64,000 bases of DNA, taken from CAITJF01 sp032654645 (GTDB lineage: Bacteria > Pseudomonadota > Gammaproteobacteria > Burkholderiales > Gallionellaceae). How positions within the stretch are numbered: position 1 is the first letter of the stretch; the number at the start of each line of letters is the position of its first letter. Positions 42,792 through 51,796 of this stretch are shown one piece after another. The notes under the pieces were generated by a model that was not told the origin of the DNA, did no database searches, and was given only the letters and a program-made list of their open reading frames with translations. The position numbers and the translations under genes were made by a program. The stretch is from the NCBI GenBank assembly GCA_032654645.1, contig JAULAW010000015.1, positions 124,001 through 188,000 of the forward strand, read 5' to 3'.

Positions 42792-44035
42792 CAAAGTTCT
42801 GGATCATAGCCGGGTTGATGATCGCCGTTGCGCTGCTGTTTATCGTGCCGCCGCTACTCGCGCGCGCAAGGCGTCAGGGTTCCGCTACGCGCTCGGAGTT
42901 AAACCTGTCGATATACCGCGACCAGTTACGCGAGCTTGATGCGGATCTTGCTGCGGGCACATTGAGCACGGAACAATACCGGAGCGCCAAGAATGAACTG
43001 GAAGGGCGCGTTTTGGATGATTCTGAAGCAGCAGTAAAAGCGGCGCCACCACCATCAAGCGGACGCATTTGGGCCATTGCAGCGGTTATCGCTGTACCGA
43101 TTTTTACAATTTCCCTCTATTCCATTTTGGGTAAGCCGTGGGAATTGACCGCGCAGCATGAAGCAAATCAGCCCCAAGAAGTCACACAGGAGCAAATTAA
43201 TGCAATGGTGGAAGGGCTGGCGAAAAAACTTAAGGACAATCCGAATGATGCTGAAGGCTGGGCGATGCTTGGACGCTCCTACGTCAACCTGCGGCGCTAT
43301 GCCGATGCCAGCGCCGCTTACGCCCGTTTGACGACGCTTGTGCCGAACGATGCCCAGCTACTGGCCGACTATGCAGACGTGTTGGCCATGAAGAATAGCC
43401 GCAGCATGAAGGGTGAACCGGAAAAACTCATCGTGCAGGCATTAACAATAGATCCTGACAACGTCAAGGCGCTGGCGCTGGCGGGTACAGCAGCCTTCCA
43501 GCGTAAATCGTATAACAGCGCCATTGAAAAATGGCAGAAGCTTCTCACACTGGTGCCAGCCGATTCCCAGATCGCAGGCCAGATCAGCGCTAACATCAGC
43601 CAGACGCAGGGGCTGATCGGGTTGCCATTGGCGGTTAAGGGAAAAGCACCCGGGCCCGAGGCAGTAAGCGGGAGAGTGGCAGTTGGCGGGACGGTGAGCG
43701 GCAAGGTGAGCCTCGATCCTAAAATCAAGGCGAAGGTTGGGGATAACGACACGGTTTTTATTTTCGCACGCGACGCAGATGCGCCGCAACGCCCCCCATT
43801 GGCAATCTTGCGCATGACAGCAAAAGAGCTACCGCTAACTTTCGCTCTGAACGACAGTATGGCAATGTCACCTGCCTTTAAATTGTCTTCTGCATCCAAA
43901 GTGGTGGTTGGAGCGCGTATATCGAAGTCGGGCAATGCGGCCCCCAGCCCGGGAGATCTGCAAGGATTTTCGCAACCGGCCATAATCGGGCAAAACGGAA
44001 TCGTCGTTACCATCAACACTGAAATTAAACAGTAA
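42788..44035 (+). CDS. ccmI: Cytochrome c biogenesis factor CcmI (TPR protein)
   Basis: Two N-terminal helices (FWIIAGLMIAVALLFIVPPL and WAIAAVIAVPIFTISLYSIL) flank a cytoplasmic loop with SELNLSIYRDQLRELDADLA. The periplasmic part has TPRs (GWAMLGRSYVNLRRYADASA, VKALALAGTAAFQRKSYNSA) that hold apocytochrome chains, then a C-terminal beta domain (GRVAVGGTVSGKVSLDPKIK). It overlaps ccmH by 4 nt. Confidence 0.9.
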   Translation: MTKFWIIAGLMIAVALLFIVPPLLARARRQGSATRSELNLSIYRDQLRELDADLAAGTLSTEQYRSAKNELEGRVLDDSEAAVKAAPPPSSGRIWAIAAVIAVPIFTISLYSILGKPWELTAQHEANQPQEVTQEQINAMVEGLAKKLKDNPNDAEGWAMLGRSYVNLRRYADASAAYARLTTLVPNDAQLLADYADVLAMKNSRSMKGEPEKLIVQALTIDPDNVKALALAGTAAFQRKSYNSAIEKWQKLLTLVPADSQIAGQISANISQTQGLIGLPLAVKGKAPGPEAVSGRVAVGGTVSGKVSLDPKIKAKVGDNDTVFIFARDADAPQRPPLAILRMTAKELPLTFALNDSMAMSPAFKLSSASKVVVGARISKSGNAAPSPGDLQGFSQPAIIGQNGIVVTINTEIKQ

Positions 44036-44086
44036 TCGGGATACTGGCGGCCAGAACGGTGCTGTAACCCGCACGAAACAATAATA

Positions 44087-44734
44087 GTGCGCTTCAAACA
44101 CTGCTTACGAGTAAATAAACTCCTGTCCAAGCAAGCGCGCTTTGTTGCCAACGTGAAATTTCTTTTCAAAAAAGTACAGCGGGTGGACGCATCGAAGAGG
44201 AAATTGTTGCAGTTAGCGGCACTCGGCATCGGGGCCTTTGCTCTTCCAGCTTGCCGGAATGATAAACCCGCAGGCTCTGCCCAAGGCGATCGCTTCCCGG
44301 AAATTGTACTGCCGAGCCTGGACGGCCAAGTAACGCCGTCCGGTACATATCACGATGTCACATTAGTGGTTAATTTTTGGGCTACCTGGTGCGAACCATG
44401 CCGACGCGAAATGCAAAGCCTGGAAAAGCTGAGCACTCTTTTTTACCCCAAGGATTTACTGGTCATTGGAATCTCGGTTGATAGCGATCATAACCTGGCG
44501 CGCGAATTCTGTTTACGTTACAAACTTACTATTCCCATGCTGTCGGATAGTGATCAGACGCTATCAAACGGGGCTCTAAGGATACTTGCTTTTCCTACAA
44601 CTTATTTGCTGGGGCGGGATCGCACCATTGCCCGCATCATCGTTGGCGCCCGGGATTGGGCAGATGCAAAGATGATCGGTGAAATCGAAGAATTGCTGGC
44701 GGTGCGGCGCAAAGAACAGCGTACAGAATTGTAG
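44087..44734 (+). CDS. TlpA-like thioredoxin-fold lipoprotein
   Basis: The thioredoxin domain shows LVVNFWATWCEPCRREMQSL (active site CEPC) and the cis-Pro region ILAFPTTYLLGRDR. Upstream lies LLQLAALGIGAFALPAC, a hydrophobic stretch ending in a lipobox (LPAC), so it is probably anchored in the periplasm. The ATG at 44087 would leave a long polar leader before it. A GTG at 44183 (VDASKRKLLQLAA) gives a more normal lipoprotein signal. It likely supports disulfide reduction for cytochrome assembly next to CcmG. Confidence 0.82.
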   Translation: MRFKHCLRVNKLLSKQARFVANVKFLFKKVQRVDASKRKLLQLAALGIGAFALPACRNDKPAGSAQGDRFPEIVLPSLDGQVTPSGTYHDVTLVVNFWATWCEPCRREMQSLEKLSTLFYPKDLLVIGISVDSDHNLAREFCLRYKLTIPMLSDSDQTLSNGALRILAFPTTYLLGRDRTIARIIVGARDWADAKMIGEIEELLAVRRKEQRTEL

Positions 44735-44870
44735 GTATAAGGATCTGATACGCCATGTGGTGACGCCTTTCAAAGTCTGACCTCGGATCCCCAGGCCCGT
44801 CAACATACAATATATGCCATGTGAAATCCCATATCTGTAATGGGCCAATCATATTGGCAAACAGGTAAAT

Positions 44871-46454
44871 ATGGATCAAGTTCAAAACCAGGCAAACGGG
44901 GAATCGTATCCAGGAATTGCCCTGCCCAAGCCGCAGTCGACACCGCACAACGGCATGTCATTGCGGAAAAAAGGGGTGTGGGTGATGTTTATATTTGTGA
45001 TTTATACGCTTTCGGCCGGCTTTGTCATGGACAGAGAGCGCAGCGCCCTCTTTTCTGACCTTCAGCAACTTGAAGAGCTGCAAGGTGATGAAGAGCGCCA
45101 GCTTGGCCTAAACATGTTGGTGACGCGCGCCATTCTCATTGTTAACGAAAATTACTATTCCTCAAGCATTGAAACTACCGCCGGCCTGAATACAGCTATA
45201 CGTAGTGTTACAGTACAGATTGAGTCGGTATTATTAAGTCTGCACAAGGTAGCGCAATCCTACCCGCTGCTTCTTGATGACGTAGTCGCGCTCCGGACGA
45301 ATCTGGAAGTGCTTACCCATAAGCCACCCAGCCGGTTGGCCGTAGGTGATGTCCGCAGCAACCTCCACAAACTTGTTATTGGCCTTGATCAAGTTACTTC
45401 CCTGATGCGGAACCACAGGCACACTTTGCTGGAACGTTATCGTAAGACATTCAACAGGCTTTCTCTTATATGGTCGTCTACTGCGGCTTTAGGCGTCGCA
45501 TTTCTTGGTGGCCTAATCATGATTTTCGTCTCCCGGCTCGGCGGTGATATCCAGCTCGTACAAGATCGCGCTATGGCAATCATCGACGGATACCGGGGCA
45601 AGCCGTTGGTGGTGACCCGCTATGACGAACTGGGCACCCTCATGGAGGCGATCAACAAGATGCAATTCGAATTGCGCCAACACGAAATGCAAATGGAACT
45701 CATCCGGCAACAGCGGTTTCACAAGGAAAAGATGGCGGCGGTGGGTTCACTCGCCGCTGTCGTTGCGCACGAGATTAACAATCCTCTGGCAGCCATCGTG
45801 GGGGCGGCACGGATGATGTCAGAGTTGCGTGACACGCATGCAGATGGCGGCGATCAATATATTCAACAGGCCGATATTATCCTTGCTCAAGCCATGCGGG
45901 TGATGAATATTACGCGCCAGATATCCGAATTCTCGATGCCCCAATCGGCCAAGCCTGAAGCGGAGTATTTGGACTTGAATAGCTTGATCCGCAGCACTGC
46001 CAAGTTCATCAGTTTTGATCGGCGTTTCAGTTCCATAGACATGGTGCTCAATCTCGATACACAGCTTCCAGCAGTGTACGCGGTGGGAGATCACATCACT
46101 CAAGTGATTATGAATCTGCTCATCAACGCAGCTGACGCCTCGGAGGGCAGAATTGACCCGAGGCCACGCATCATTATTTCCACCAGCAGCCACGACAAAG
46201 ATGTGGTGGTAACGGTCACCGATAATGGCACCGGGATGGACAAGGCCACTCTCAACCGCATATTCGAGGAATATTTCACAACCAAACCCATAGGCAAGGG
46301 TAGCGGCATAGGGATGGCGGTTTCAAAATCGTTGATCGAATCTGGCAGCGGCACCATCAGCGTGGAATCGGAACTGGGAATCGGATCAACGGTAACTGTA
46401 CAGCTCCCAACCACAGCGGGTGACACTGCTCAAACCCTTCATGACTTAACATGA
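44871..46454 (+). CDS. Membrane sensor histidine kinase
   Basis: This 527-residue protein has one helix at ~36-52 (VWVMFIFVIYTLSAGFVM), a ~145-residue periplasmic helical sensor, a second helix at ~198-220, then HAMP-like and kinase domains. The H-box AVVAHEINNPLAAIVGAARM carries the phospho-His (~300). N-box MNLLINAADAS, G1 VTDNGTGMD and G2 GKGSGIGMAVSKSLIES are intact. It stands 100 bp before an NtrC-type regulator and is very probably its partner. The signal sensed is unknown. Its neighbours suggest redox or haem-protein status. Confidence 0.88.
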   Translation: MDQVQNQANGESYPGIALPKPQSTPHNGMSLRKKGVWVMFIFVIYTLSAGFVMDRERSALFSDLQQLEELQGDEERQLGLNMLVTRAILIVNENYYSSSIETTAGLNTAIRSVTVQIESVLLSLHKVAQSYPLLLDDVVALRTNLEVLTHKPPSRLAVGDVRSNLHKLVIGLDQVTSLMRNHRHTLLERYRKTFNRLSLIWSSTAALGVAFLGGLIMIFVSRLGGDIQLVQDRAMAIIDGYRGKPLVVTRYDELGTLMEAINKMQFELRQHEMQMELIRQQRFHKEKMAAVGSLAAVVAHEINNPLAAIVGAARMMSELRDTHADGGDQYIQQADIILAQAMRVMNITRQISEFSMPQSAKPEAEYLDLNSLIRSTAKFISFDRRFSSIDMVLNLDTQLPAVYAVGDHITQVIMNLLINAADASEGRIDPRPRIIISTSSHDKDVVVTVTDNGTGMDKATLNRIFEEYFTTKPIGKGSGIGMAVSKSLIESGSGTISVESELGIGSTVTVQLPTTAGDTAQTLHDLT

Positions 46455-46489
46455 CCCGTGATCTGGCATTACATTCCGGGGAACAAAAA

Positions 46490-46506
46490 CCGCCCATCAT
46501 GGGCGG
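46490..46506. terminator. Palindrome between the kinase and regulator genes
   Basis: CCGCCCATCATGGGCGG, preceded on the plus strand by AAAAA. Read on the minus strand it is a stem followed by TTTTT, the form of an intrinsic terminator that would stop antisense transcripts. On the plus strand it has no T-run, so kinase-regulator read-through is allowed. Confidence 0.35.
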
Positions 46507-46557
46507 CACCCATGCCGCTAGTGCGTATGGGTGCCTATGGACACAAGGAGACAGAGC

Positions 46558-47940
46558 ATGCATGTGCTGGTGATTGATGATGAAGCCGCCTTACGGCAGA
46601 TACTTTCAAGTCTGGTTGGTCGCGCGGGATATTCGGTTGACGTGGCAGCAACTGCGACCGAGGCAACTGCCAAGCTGGTACGAGGTGATGTGGACGTGGC
46701 ACTGTGCGACGTTCGCCTGCCCGATGGCGATGGAATTGAATTGGTGCGAAGGTTCAAGGCGGCAGGTAGCGGAATCGATACACAGTTTATTATGGTAACA
46801 GCGTTTGCCTCAATGGAAACGGCGGTGGAGGCGTTACGGGCCGGCGCCACAGACTATATCGTCAAGCCGGTACATAACGAAGAGTTGCTGCACAGGCTGG
46901 CACAGATCGACGCGATGAGCGGCTTGCGGGCGGAGAACAAGGCGCTACGCAACCTGGTTGCTGGCAGCACTGGGATATTTAAATTCTGCTCGCCTTCCAT
47001 GCAGCTTGTTGAACGGTTAGTGAGCAAGGTTGCCGTCACCAACAGCACCGTGCTTATCACCGGCGAAAGCGGCACTGGAAAGGGCGTTACTGCGCGGTCA
47101 ATCCACGAACAAAGCCCACGTTCAGACTTTCCGTTCATTCCTGTGAATTGCAGTGCGATTCCCGACAACCTGATCGAGAGTGAATTTTTCGGCCATGCCA
47201 AGGGAGCGTTTACAGGCGCAGACAAGGCACACAAAGGGTTATTCGCCCAGGCAGACCGCGGCACCATTTTTCTCGACGAAATCGGAGAGCTCCCCCTGCA
47301 TTTGCAGACCAAGTTGCTGCATGTGATCGAAGACAAACAGATTCGCCCGCTGGGCAGCGAACAGACACGCAGTATCGATGCTCGCATCATTGCCGCCACC
47401 AACCGCAATCTTGAAGCGATGGTAAAGGAAAATAAATTTCGAGAGGATTTATATTTCCGGTTAAGCATGTTCCATATTCACATGCCCCCGCTACGCGAAC
47501 GCCGCAGTGACATCGTAGGCTTGATCAAGCACTTGATGCTTAACAATGCCGGCGCGACCCCATCAGACCGCAAACTGGAAATTGATCCGGAAGCCGAGGA
47601 AATTTTGCAGTCCTACAATTGGCCGGGTAATGTCAGGCAGTTGGAGAACGTCATTAGTCGCGCCTATATAATGGCTGACGGCGGTCGCATTACATTATCG
47701 GATCTGCCGCCGGAAATTTCGCGCCATGAAGCTGCTCCGAAAGCTGTCGGTATGGTCGCAGAAAAAGGGGGAGACTTGCGCGACCAGATGCGCTGGGTCG
47801 AAGCAGGAATTATTACCAAGGCGCTTGATGAAGCGGACGGTGATCGAAAATTAGCCGCTCAAAAGCTTGGTATCGGGCTGTCCAGTCTCTACCGCAAGCT
47901 GGATGAATTGGCTGATATAGTGAAGGTTCATGACGTATAA
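46558..47940 (+). CDS. NtrC-family sigma54-dependent response regulator
   Basis: Receiver domain from HVLVIDDEAALRQILSSLVG (phospho-Asp in VALCDVRLPDGDG). AAA+ sigma54-activation domain has Walker A TGESGTGKGVTARSIHEQSP, the sigma54-contact loop AKGAFTGADKAHKGLF, Walker B GTIFLDEIGELPLH. The C-terminal Fis-type helix-turn-helix is DRKLAAQKLGIGLSSLYRKL. The start at 46558 has AAGGAG 10 nt upstream. It activates promoters with -24/-12 elements. Two such candidates are seen in the window (47981-47997 and 63694-63711). Confidence 0.93.
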   Translation: MHVLVIDDEAALRQILSSLVGRAGYSVDVAATATEATAKLVRGDVDVALCDVRLPDGDGIELVRRFKAAGSGIDTQFIMVTAFASMETAVEALRAGATDYIVKPVHNEELLHRLAQIDAMSGLRAENKALRNLVAGSTGIFKFCSPSMQLVERLVSKVAVTNSTVLITGESGTGKGVTARSIHEQSPRSDFPFIPVNCSAIPDNLIESEFFGHAKGAFTGADKAHKGLFAQADRGTIFLDEIGELPLHLQTKLLHVIEDKQIRPLGSEQTRSIDARIIAATNRNLEAMVKENKFREDLYFRLSMFHIHMPPLRERRSDIVGLIKHLMLNNAGATPSDRKLEIDPEAEEILQSYNWPGNVRQLENVISRAYIMADGGRITLSDLPPEISRHEAAPKAVGMVAEKGGDLRDQMRWVEAGIITKALDEADGDRKLAAQKLGIGLSSLYRKLDELADIVKVHDV

Positions 47941-47980
47941 TATGGCTTAGTAGCTGAATCTATGTGTTTTGCTGCGGGAA

Positions 47981-47997
47981 TTGGCGCAGGGTGCGCT
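47981..47997 (+). promoter_or_regulatory. Candidate sigma54 (-24/-12) promoter of the CxxCH-propeller unit
   Basis: TTGGCGCAGGGTGCGCT has GG at 47983-47984 and GC at 47995-47996, the exact 10-nt spacing of sigma54 promoters. The -24 box fits well (TTGGC-C) and the -12 box only partly (GCGCT). It lies ~68 bp before the first gene of the unit and ~40 bp after the stop of a sigma54 activator, which supports a functional link. Confidence 0.4.
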
Positions 47998-48064
47998 GAG
48001 AGTTTAACTGTGACTGTGGCCTTTATTTATTTTTAGAGGCGCCTTTAAATATGGAGCAACTTTT

Positions 48065-48232
48065 GTGATCATTACCATGCCCAAGTTCAAATCAGCAACC
48101 CATGCCACAGGCTTGGCCAGTGCTCGGTTGACCAACTCAGATCAATGCGCAGGATGCCACGACAGTAATGGCATTAACGTAATACAAAATATGATTTTCA
48201 GTGTCATCAACTACGCAAGGGGGTTGCACTAA
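48065..48232 (+). CDS. Small CxxCH (haem-site) protein, 55 residues
   Basis: From a GTG with GGAG 8 nt upstream the frame reads MIITMPKFKSATHATGLASA, then LTNSDQCAGCHDSNG and a short hydrophobic tail ending ARGLH. CAGCH is a c-type haem attachment motif. No signal peptide is apparent, so either export is by an unusual route, the real start is elsewhere, or it is a remnant of a larger cytochrome. The TAA overlaps the ATG of the propeller gene (TAATG), pointing to translational coupling and a conserved role. I know no named family for it. Confidence 0.55.
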   Translation: MIITMPKFKSATHATGLASARLTNSDQCAGCHDSNGINVIQNMIFSVINYARGLH

Positions 48233-49308
48233 TGATAAGCGCCATCATATCTGCCGCGATGATAGCGGCCACTGCTTTTACGCTCACTGCCACAGCGGCG
48301 AGCGCCCCATCGCGCGAGGAGGCTGAACATGTCCTGGAAACCTTTGAGGTTGGCCCTGACGTGTATGTCCGTGCGCTGACAATCGAGAAATCCAGCAATA
48401 CCATATGGGTTGGCACATCTGCGGGTGTACACGAAGTTGACCTTAAGACACTTAAGCCTCGTAATACCTTCACCCGGAAGGAAGGCTTGGCCAACGAATA
48501 CGTTTTTTCTGTCGGCATTGACTCCAAGGGTTACAAGTGGTTTGGGACCAATGCTGGCGGCGCCTCGCGCTACAAGGGTGGAAAATGGAAAACTTATTTC
48601 CCGATGCACGGCCTTGCAGACTACTGGATTTACTCGTTTGCCAACGACAAAAAAGGTGACCTGTGGATCGGCACTTGGGCGGGAGCCAATCACTTCGATA
48701 TCAAAACCGGTAAGTTTACGACATACGTCAAGGAGCTTGTGAACGAATGGGTCTATGGCCTGGATGTGGACAGCCAAGGCCGCGTGTGGTTTGGCACTGA
48801 AGGCGGGGTATCCATGTTTGATGGGCAGACATGGAAGTCATGGACCCACAAGGACGGCATGGGCGCGGCCAACCCTGACGGCTCGCCTGCCAGCCCGAAT
48901 ACCGGACTCGGTACGCGCAGGCGTCATGATTTAAGTGCGCTGGTAAGCGGCGCGATGAGTTACAACCCGAACTACGTATTCTCCATTCTTGCCGATCCGG
49001 ATGGCATTATCTGGGCAGGTACATGGGGCGGCGGAGTGGCGCGTTTTGACGGCAAAACGTGGAGTAACTTCACCACCAAGGACGGGCTATCCGGAAACAT
49101 GGTTTTCTCGATGGTTCGTGACCAAAAAGGCGTGCTCTGGTTCGGCACGGACAAAGGCGTGACACGCTACGATGGCAAGAGCTGGCGCAAGATCGGACGG
49201 GCAGAAGGCCTGCTCGACAACATCGTCTATGCTGTTACCGTGGCACCCAATAACGACATATGGGTGGGCACCAAGCGTGGCGTAACCAGGATTGGTGTAA
49301 GTAAGTAA
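48232..49308 (+). CDS. Secreted beta-propeller protein (two-component-regulator propeller repeats)
   Basis: The Sec signal ISAAMIAATAFTLTATAASA is followed by about seven repeats of the type IWVGTSAGVHEVD...FTRKEGLANEYVFSVGID. These are the Reg_prop repeats normally forming the periplasmic sensor of hybrid kinases. Here no kinase domain follows, so it is a free periplasmic propeller. A conserved block SYNPNYVFSILADPDGIIWA with GTWGGGVARFDG recurs in the second propeller. Its ligand is unknown. Position next to a kinase-regulator pair suggests a sensor or binding-protein role. Confidence 0.82.
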   Translation: MISAIISAAMIAATAFTLTATAASAPSREEAEHVLETFEVGPDVYVRALTIEKSSNTIWVGTSAGVHEVDLKTLKPRNTFTRKEGLANEYVFSVGIDSKGYKWFGTNAGGASRYKGGKWKTYFPMHGLADYWIYSFANDKKGDLWIGTWAGANHFDIKTGKFTTYVKELVNEWVYGLDVDSQGRVWFGTEGGVSMFDGQTWKSWTHKDGMGAANPDGSPASPNTGLGTRRRHDLSALVSGAMSYNPNYVFSILADPDGIIWAGTWGGGVARFDGKTWSNFTTKDGLSGNMVFSMVRDQKGVLWFGTDKGVTRYDGKSWRKIGRAEGLLDNIVYAVTVAPNNDIWVGTKRGVTRIGVSK

Positions 49309-49367
49309 CTTATCAAATACTAACGAACTTTATAATATTGCTTCAAAATGCTGATGATAGGAACAAT

Positions 49368-50609
49368 ATGAAAATTGACAAAAAAACGATAGCTGTAACC
49401 TCCATTGTGATCGCCGGACTGATTGCGGCAGGCTGCAATAAAAATGAAACCCCCAGCGCTCCGGCGACACCCGCAGCAAAATTACCGGAAGGGCATCCAG
49501 CAATGCCGTCAGGGCAGCAGCCACCTGGAACTGCGCCCCAAGATTCTGCTAAAGAAATAAAAGAGGGTAAGCTGAAGGTAGACGCAACACAGAAATTTAC
49601 CCAATTTCGCGTTGGCGACAGGAATGTCAAGACAATCTATGCAGATGACAAAATAATGTGGATCGGCACCTCGGGCGGCATAATACGCTACGACACCCGC
49701 GATGACACGTTCAAGATTTTTGATGCATCCAACGGATTGCTTTCCAGTGGTGCTTTTTATATCGGCAAGATAAAAGGGCGCGTCACCATCGGCACTTATG
49801 GTGGCGGCATGGCGATGCTCAATGATGATGGCAAGACATGGAAGAATTACAACATCCCTGATGGTGTTGGGGACTCATTTGTTTATCAAGTCGTCGAGGC
49901 AAAGAATGGCGACATTTGGATCGCCACCTGGTCTGGTGTCAACCGGGTGCGTGGTGGCGCGCTGGACGATTCCAGCAAATGGGATCTTTTTACGGTCGAG
50001 AATACCCAGGGCGGGCTTCCAAACGACTGGGTATACAGTCTTGCGGAAGGCAAGGATGGCATAATCTGGCTGGCTACCGAGGGTGGCATGGCACGGTTCG
50101 CCAATGGCAAATGGGACAACTGGAACCATGCCAAAGGCATAGGCGCACCATACGAAAAGGTCAAGGATGACATCACATTCAAGACCGACCCGGGCAAAGC
50201 TTCGGAGCATCACGCACGACAAAAGAAGGAGATGGGTCTAGAAGGTGTGGATGTGGCGTACAACCCAAACTACATTGTTGCCCTCGCGATTGACCGTGAC
50301 GGGTTTCCTTGGGCTGGCACTTGGGGCGGTGGCGTATCGCACTTCGACGGAAATAATTGGAAGACCTACACGACTGCCGACGGCTTGCCCGGTAATCACA
50401 TTTTTATGCTTCACAGGGATGTTGTTAGTGGGCAAATCTGGCTTGGTACTAATAAGGGGCTAGCCCTGTGGCAGGACGGCAAATTTAACGTGATGACCAC
50501 CGCCGATGGATTGCTGGCCGACAACGTATTTGCCATGGCAACAACGCCAGACGGCAGCAAGTGGGTCGGCAGCTATGGTGGCGTGGCTTTTTTGCGGCCA
50601 ACAAAATAG
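49368..50609 (+). CDS. Lipoprotein beta-propeller, paralogue of the preceding protein
   Basis: The start at 49368 (MKIDKKTIAVTSIVIAG) gives a lipoprotein signal with lipobox LIAAGC. A Pro/Ala-rich spacer (SAPATPAAKLPEGHPA) leads to propeller repeats: IMWIGTSGGIIRYDTRDDTF, DIWIATWSGVNRVRGG, IIWLATEGGMARFANG, FPWAGTWGGGVSHFDG. It shares the YNPNY and GTWGGGV blocks with the 48232 protein but has an extra insertion (KTDPGKASEHHARQKKEMGL). It is likely anchored to the outer or inner membrane facing the periplasm, perhaps pairing with the soluble propeller. Confidence 0.82.
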   Translation: MKIDKKTIAVTSIVIAGLIAAGCNKNETPSAPATPAAKLPEGHPAMPSGQQPPGTAPQDSAKEIKEGKLKVDATQKFTQFRVGDRNVKTIYADDKIMWIGTSGGIIRYDTRDDTFKIFDASNGLLSSGAFYIGKIKGRVTIGTYGGGMAMLNDDGKTWKNYNIPDGVGDSFVYQVVEAKNGDIWIATWSGVNRVRGGALDDSSKWDLFTVENTQGGLPNDWVYSLAEGKDGIIWLATEGGMARFANGKWDNWNHAKGIGAPYEKVKDDITFKTDPGKASEHHARQKKEMGLEGVDVAYNPNYIVALAIDRDGFPWAGTWGGGVSHFDGNNWKTYTTADGLPGNHIFMLHRDVVSGQIWLGTNKGLALWQDGKFNVMTTADGLLADNVFAMATTPDGSKWVGSYGGVAFLRPTK

Positions 50610-50761
50610 CCGTCTCTAAGAATTTTATTTTTCACCCGATTACCATTGCCGTAATTGGTAGCTGGTCACGCCGAGGCCGGAGTGCCTGCAAGCAGCAGGC
50701 TGGATAGAGAGCTTCTGAAAAATCCGTTCGTGGCGAGGGTTTGGGCACAAGCTCGAAACTG

Positions 50762-51697
50762 CTACGCAAGATCGTTTGGAGCTGCCAGCTTTTGTGTTTT
50801 CTCCACAATACCGCCACGCTTCAGCATGGAAAGATGGTTTTCCCGCGCGAGCGAAGTGACTTTCGACAAGTAGGCGATATTTTTCTCGATCGCCTCCAGA
50901 TAGAAATTGTTTTCGACGCCGTACCAATCCTTAAAATGGGAAGAGAACCGGGTGTAGATGCCGCCCAGCTCGCCGTCGAGCTTTTGCCGGGTGATTTCGT
51001 AAAACTTCTGGGATTTGCACAGCAGGTCGTAAGTGTTCTGGTAGCCGCCGAGACGCGCCTCCTTGAACTCGAAATACAGCAGCAGCAGTTTTTCCAGATA
51101 GGTGCGGTCGGCCATCTGCCCCGTCAAGTCGGCGGTCCGGACGATCTGCCCGAGCAGGCGCGCGCGCGGGCCGGGAAAATCAATTTCATCGATGGACAGC
51201 ATCGGGTCGGTGCAAAGAATGATGGATTGCAACGGCGCCGCCAGATCGGGCGGGAAGCGCCGGTCGGCGAGATAGCGCCGCATGAATTCGATGCCGCGCC
51301 CGACATGGTTTTGCGTGTACTGGGCGCCGGTGCCGGACTCCTCGCCGCGCCGTTGCATGTAGCCGACATCGTGCATCAGGGCGGCCATCATGATCAGGGT
51401 CAACTCGCTGTCGGCCAGCCGGGTGCCCGAAATATGCACCCCGTGCATCAGCCGCACCGCGCAGAGGAAAACGCTCAGCGTGTGGGACAGGTCGTGATAC
51501 AGCGTTTTGATGGGGCCGTAGCCGGAATACTCGCCCCGGAACAAGCGCACCACGTCGTCGAAGGTGGATTTGGCGAAGAAAAAATCGTATGCGGGGTTGA
51601 TGTCCCCGACAATATCGGCCGCTTTGGCCCAAACCTCATCCGGGTTGGTGTTGGCGAAGAGGCCATGCAGCTCGGCGGGTGTCGGAGCGTTTTTCAT
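50762..51697 (-). CDS. HD-domain phosphohydrolase-like protein
   Basis: This 311-residue protein has the HD metal sites TLYHDLSHTLSVFL and MAALMHDVGYMQRRGEESG, the latter the HD pair, and later ILCTDPMLSIDE. These recall the HDc core of cyclic-nucleotide phosphodiesterases. No sensor or output domain is attached. The substrate is not clear from sequence. It is transcribed toward the propeller genes and separated from them by about 150 bp without a clear terminator. Confidence 0.78.
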   Translation of the reverse strand: MKNAPTPAELHGLFANTNPDEVWAKAADIVGDINPAYDFFFAKSTFDDVVRLFRGEYSGYGPIKTLYHDLSHTLSVFLCAVRLMHGVHISGTRLADSELTLIMMAALMHDVGYMQRRGEESGTGAQYTQNHVGRGIEFMRRYLADRRFPPDLAAPLQSIILCTDPMLSIDEIDFPGPRARLLGQIVRTADLTGQMADRTYLEKLLLLYFEFKEARLGGYQNTYDLLCKSQKFYEITRQKLDGELGGIYTRFSSHFKDWYGVENNFYLEAIEKNIAYLSKVTSLARENHLSMLKRGGIVEKTQKLAAPNDLA

Positions 51698-51796
51698 GTT
51701 TGCGCAGCAGAAAAATATGGTTATGCTCTAGATCATCAGCATGAGTTCACCACCCACAGCACGGAAAATAAGTTGCAAGGGATACCGGGAAAGCAA

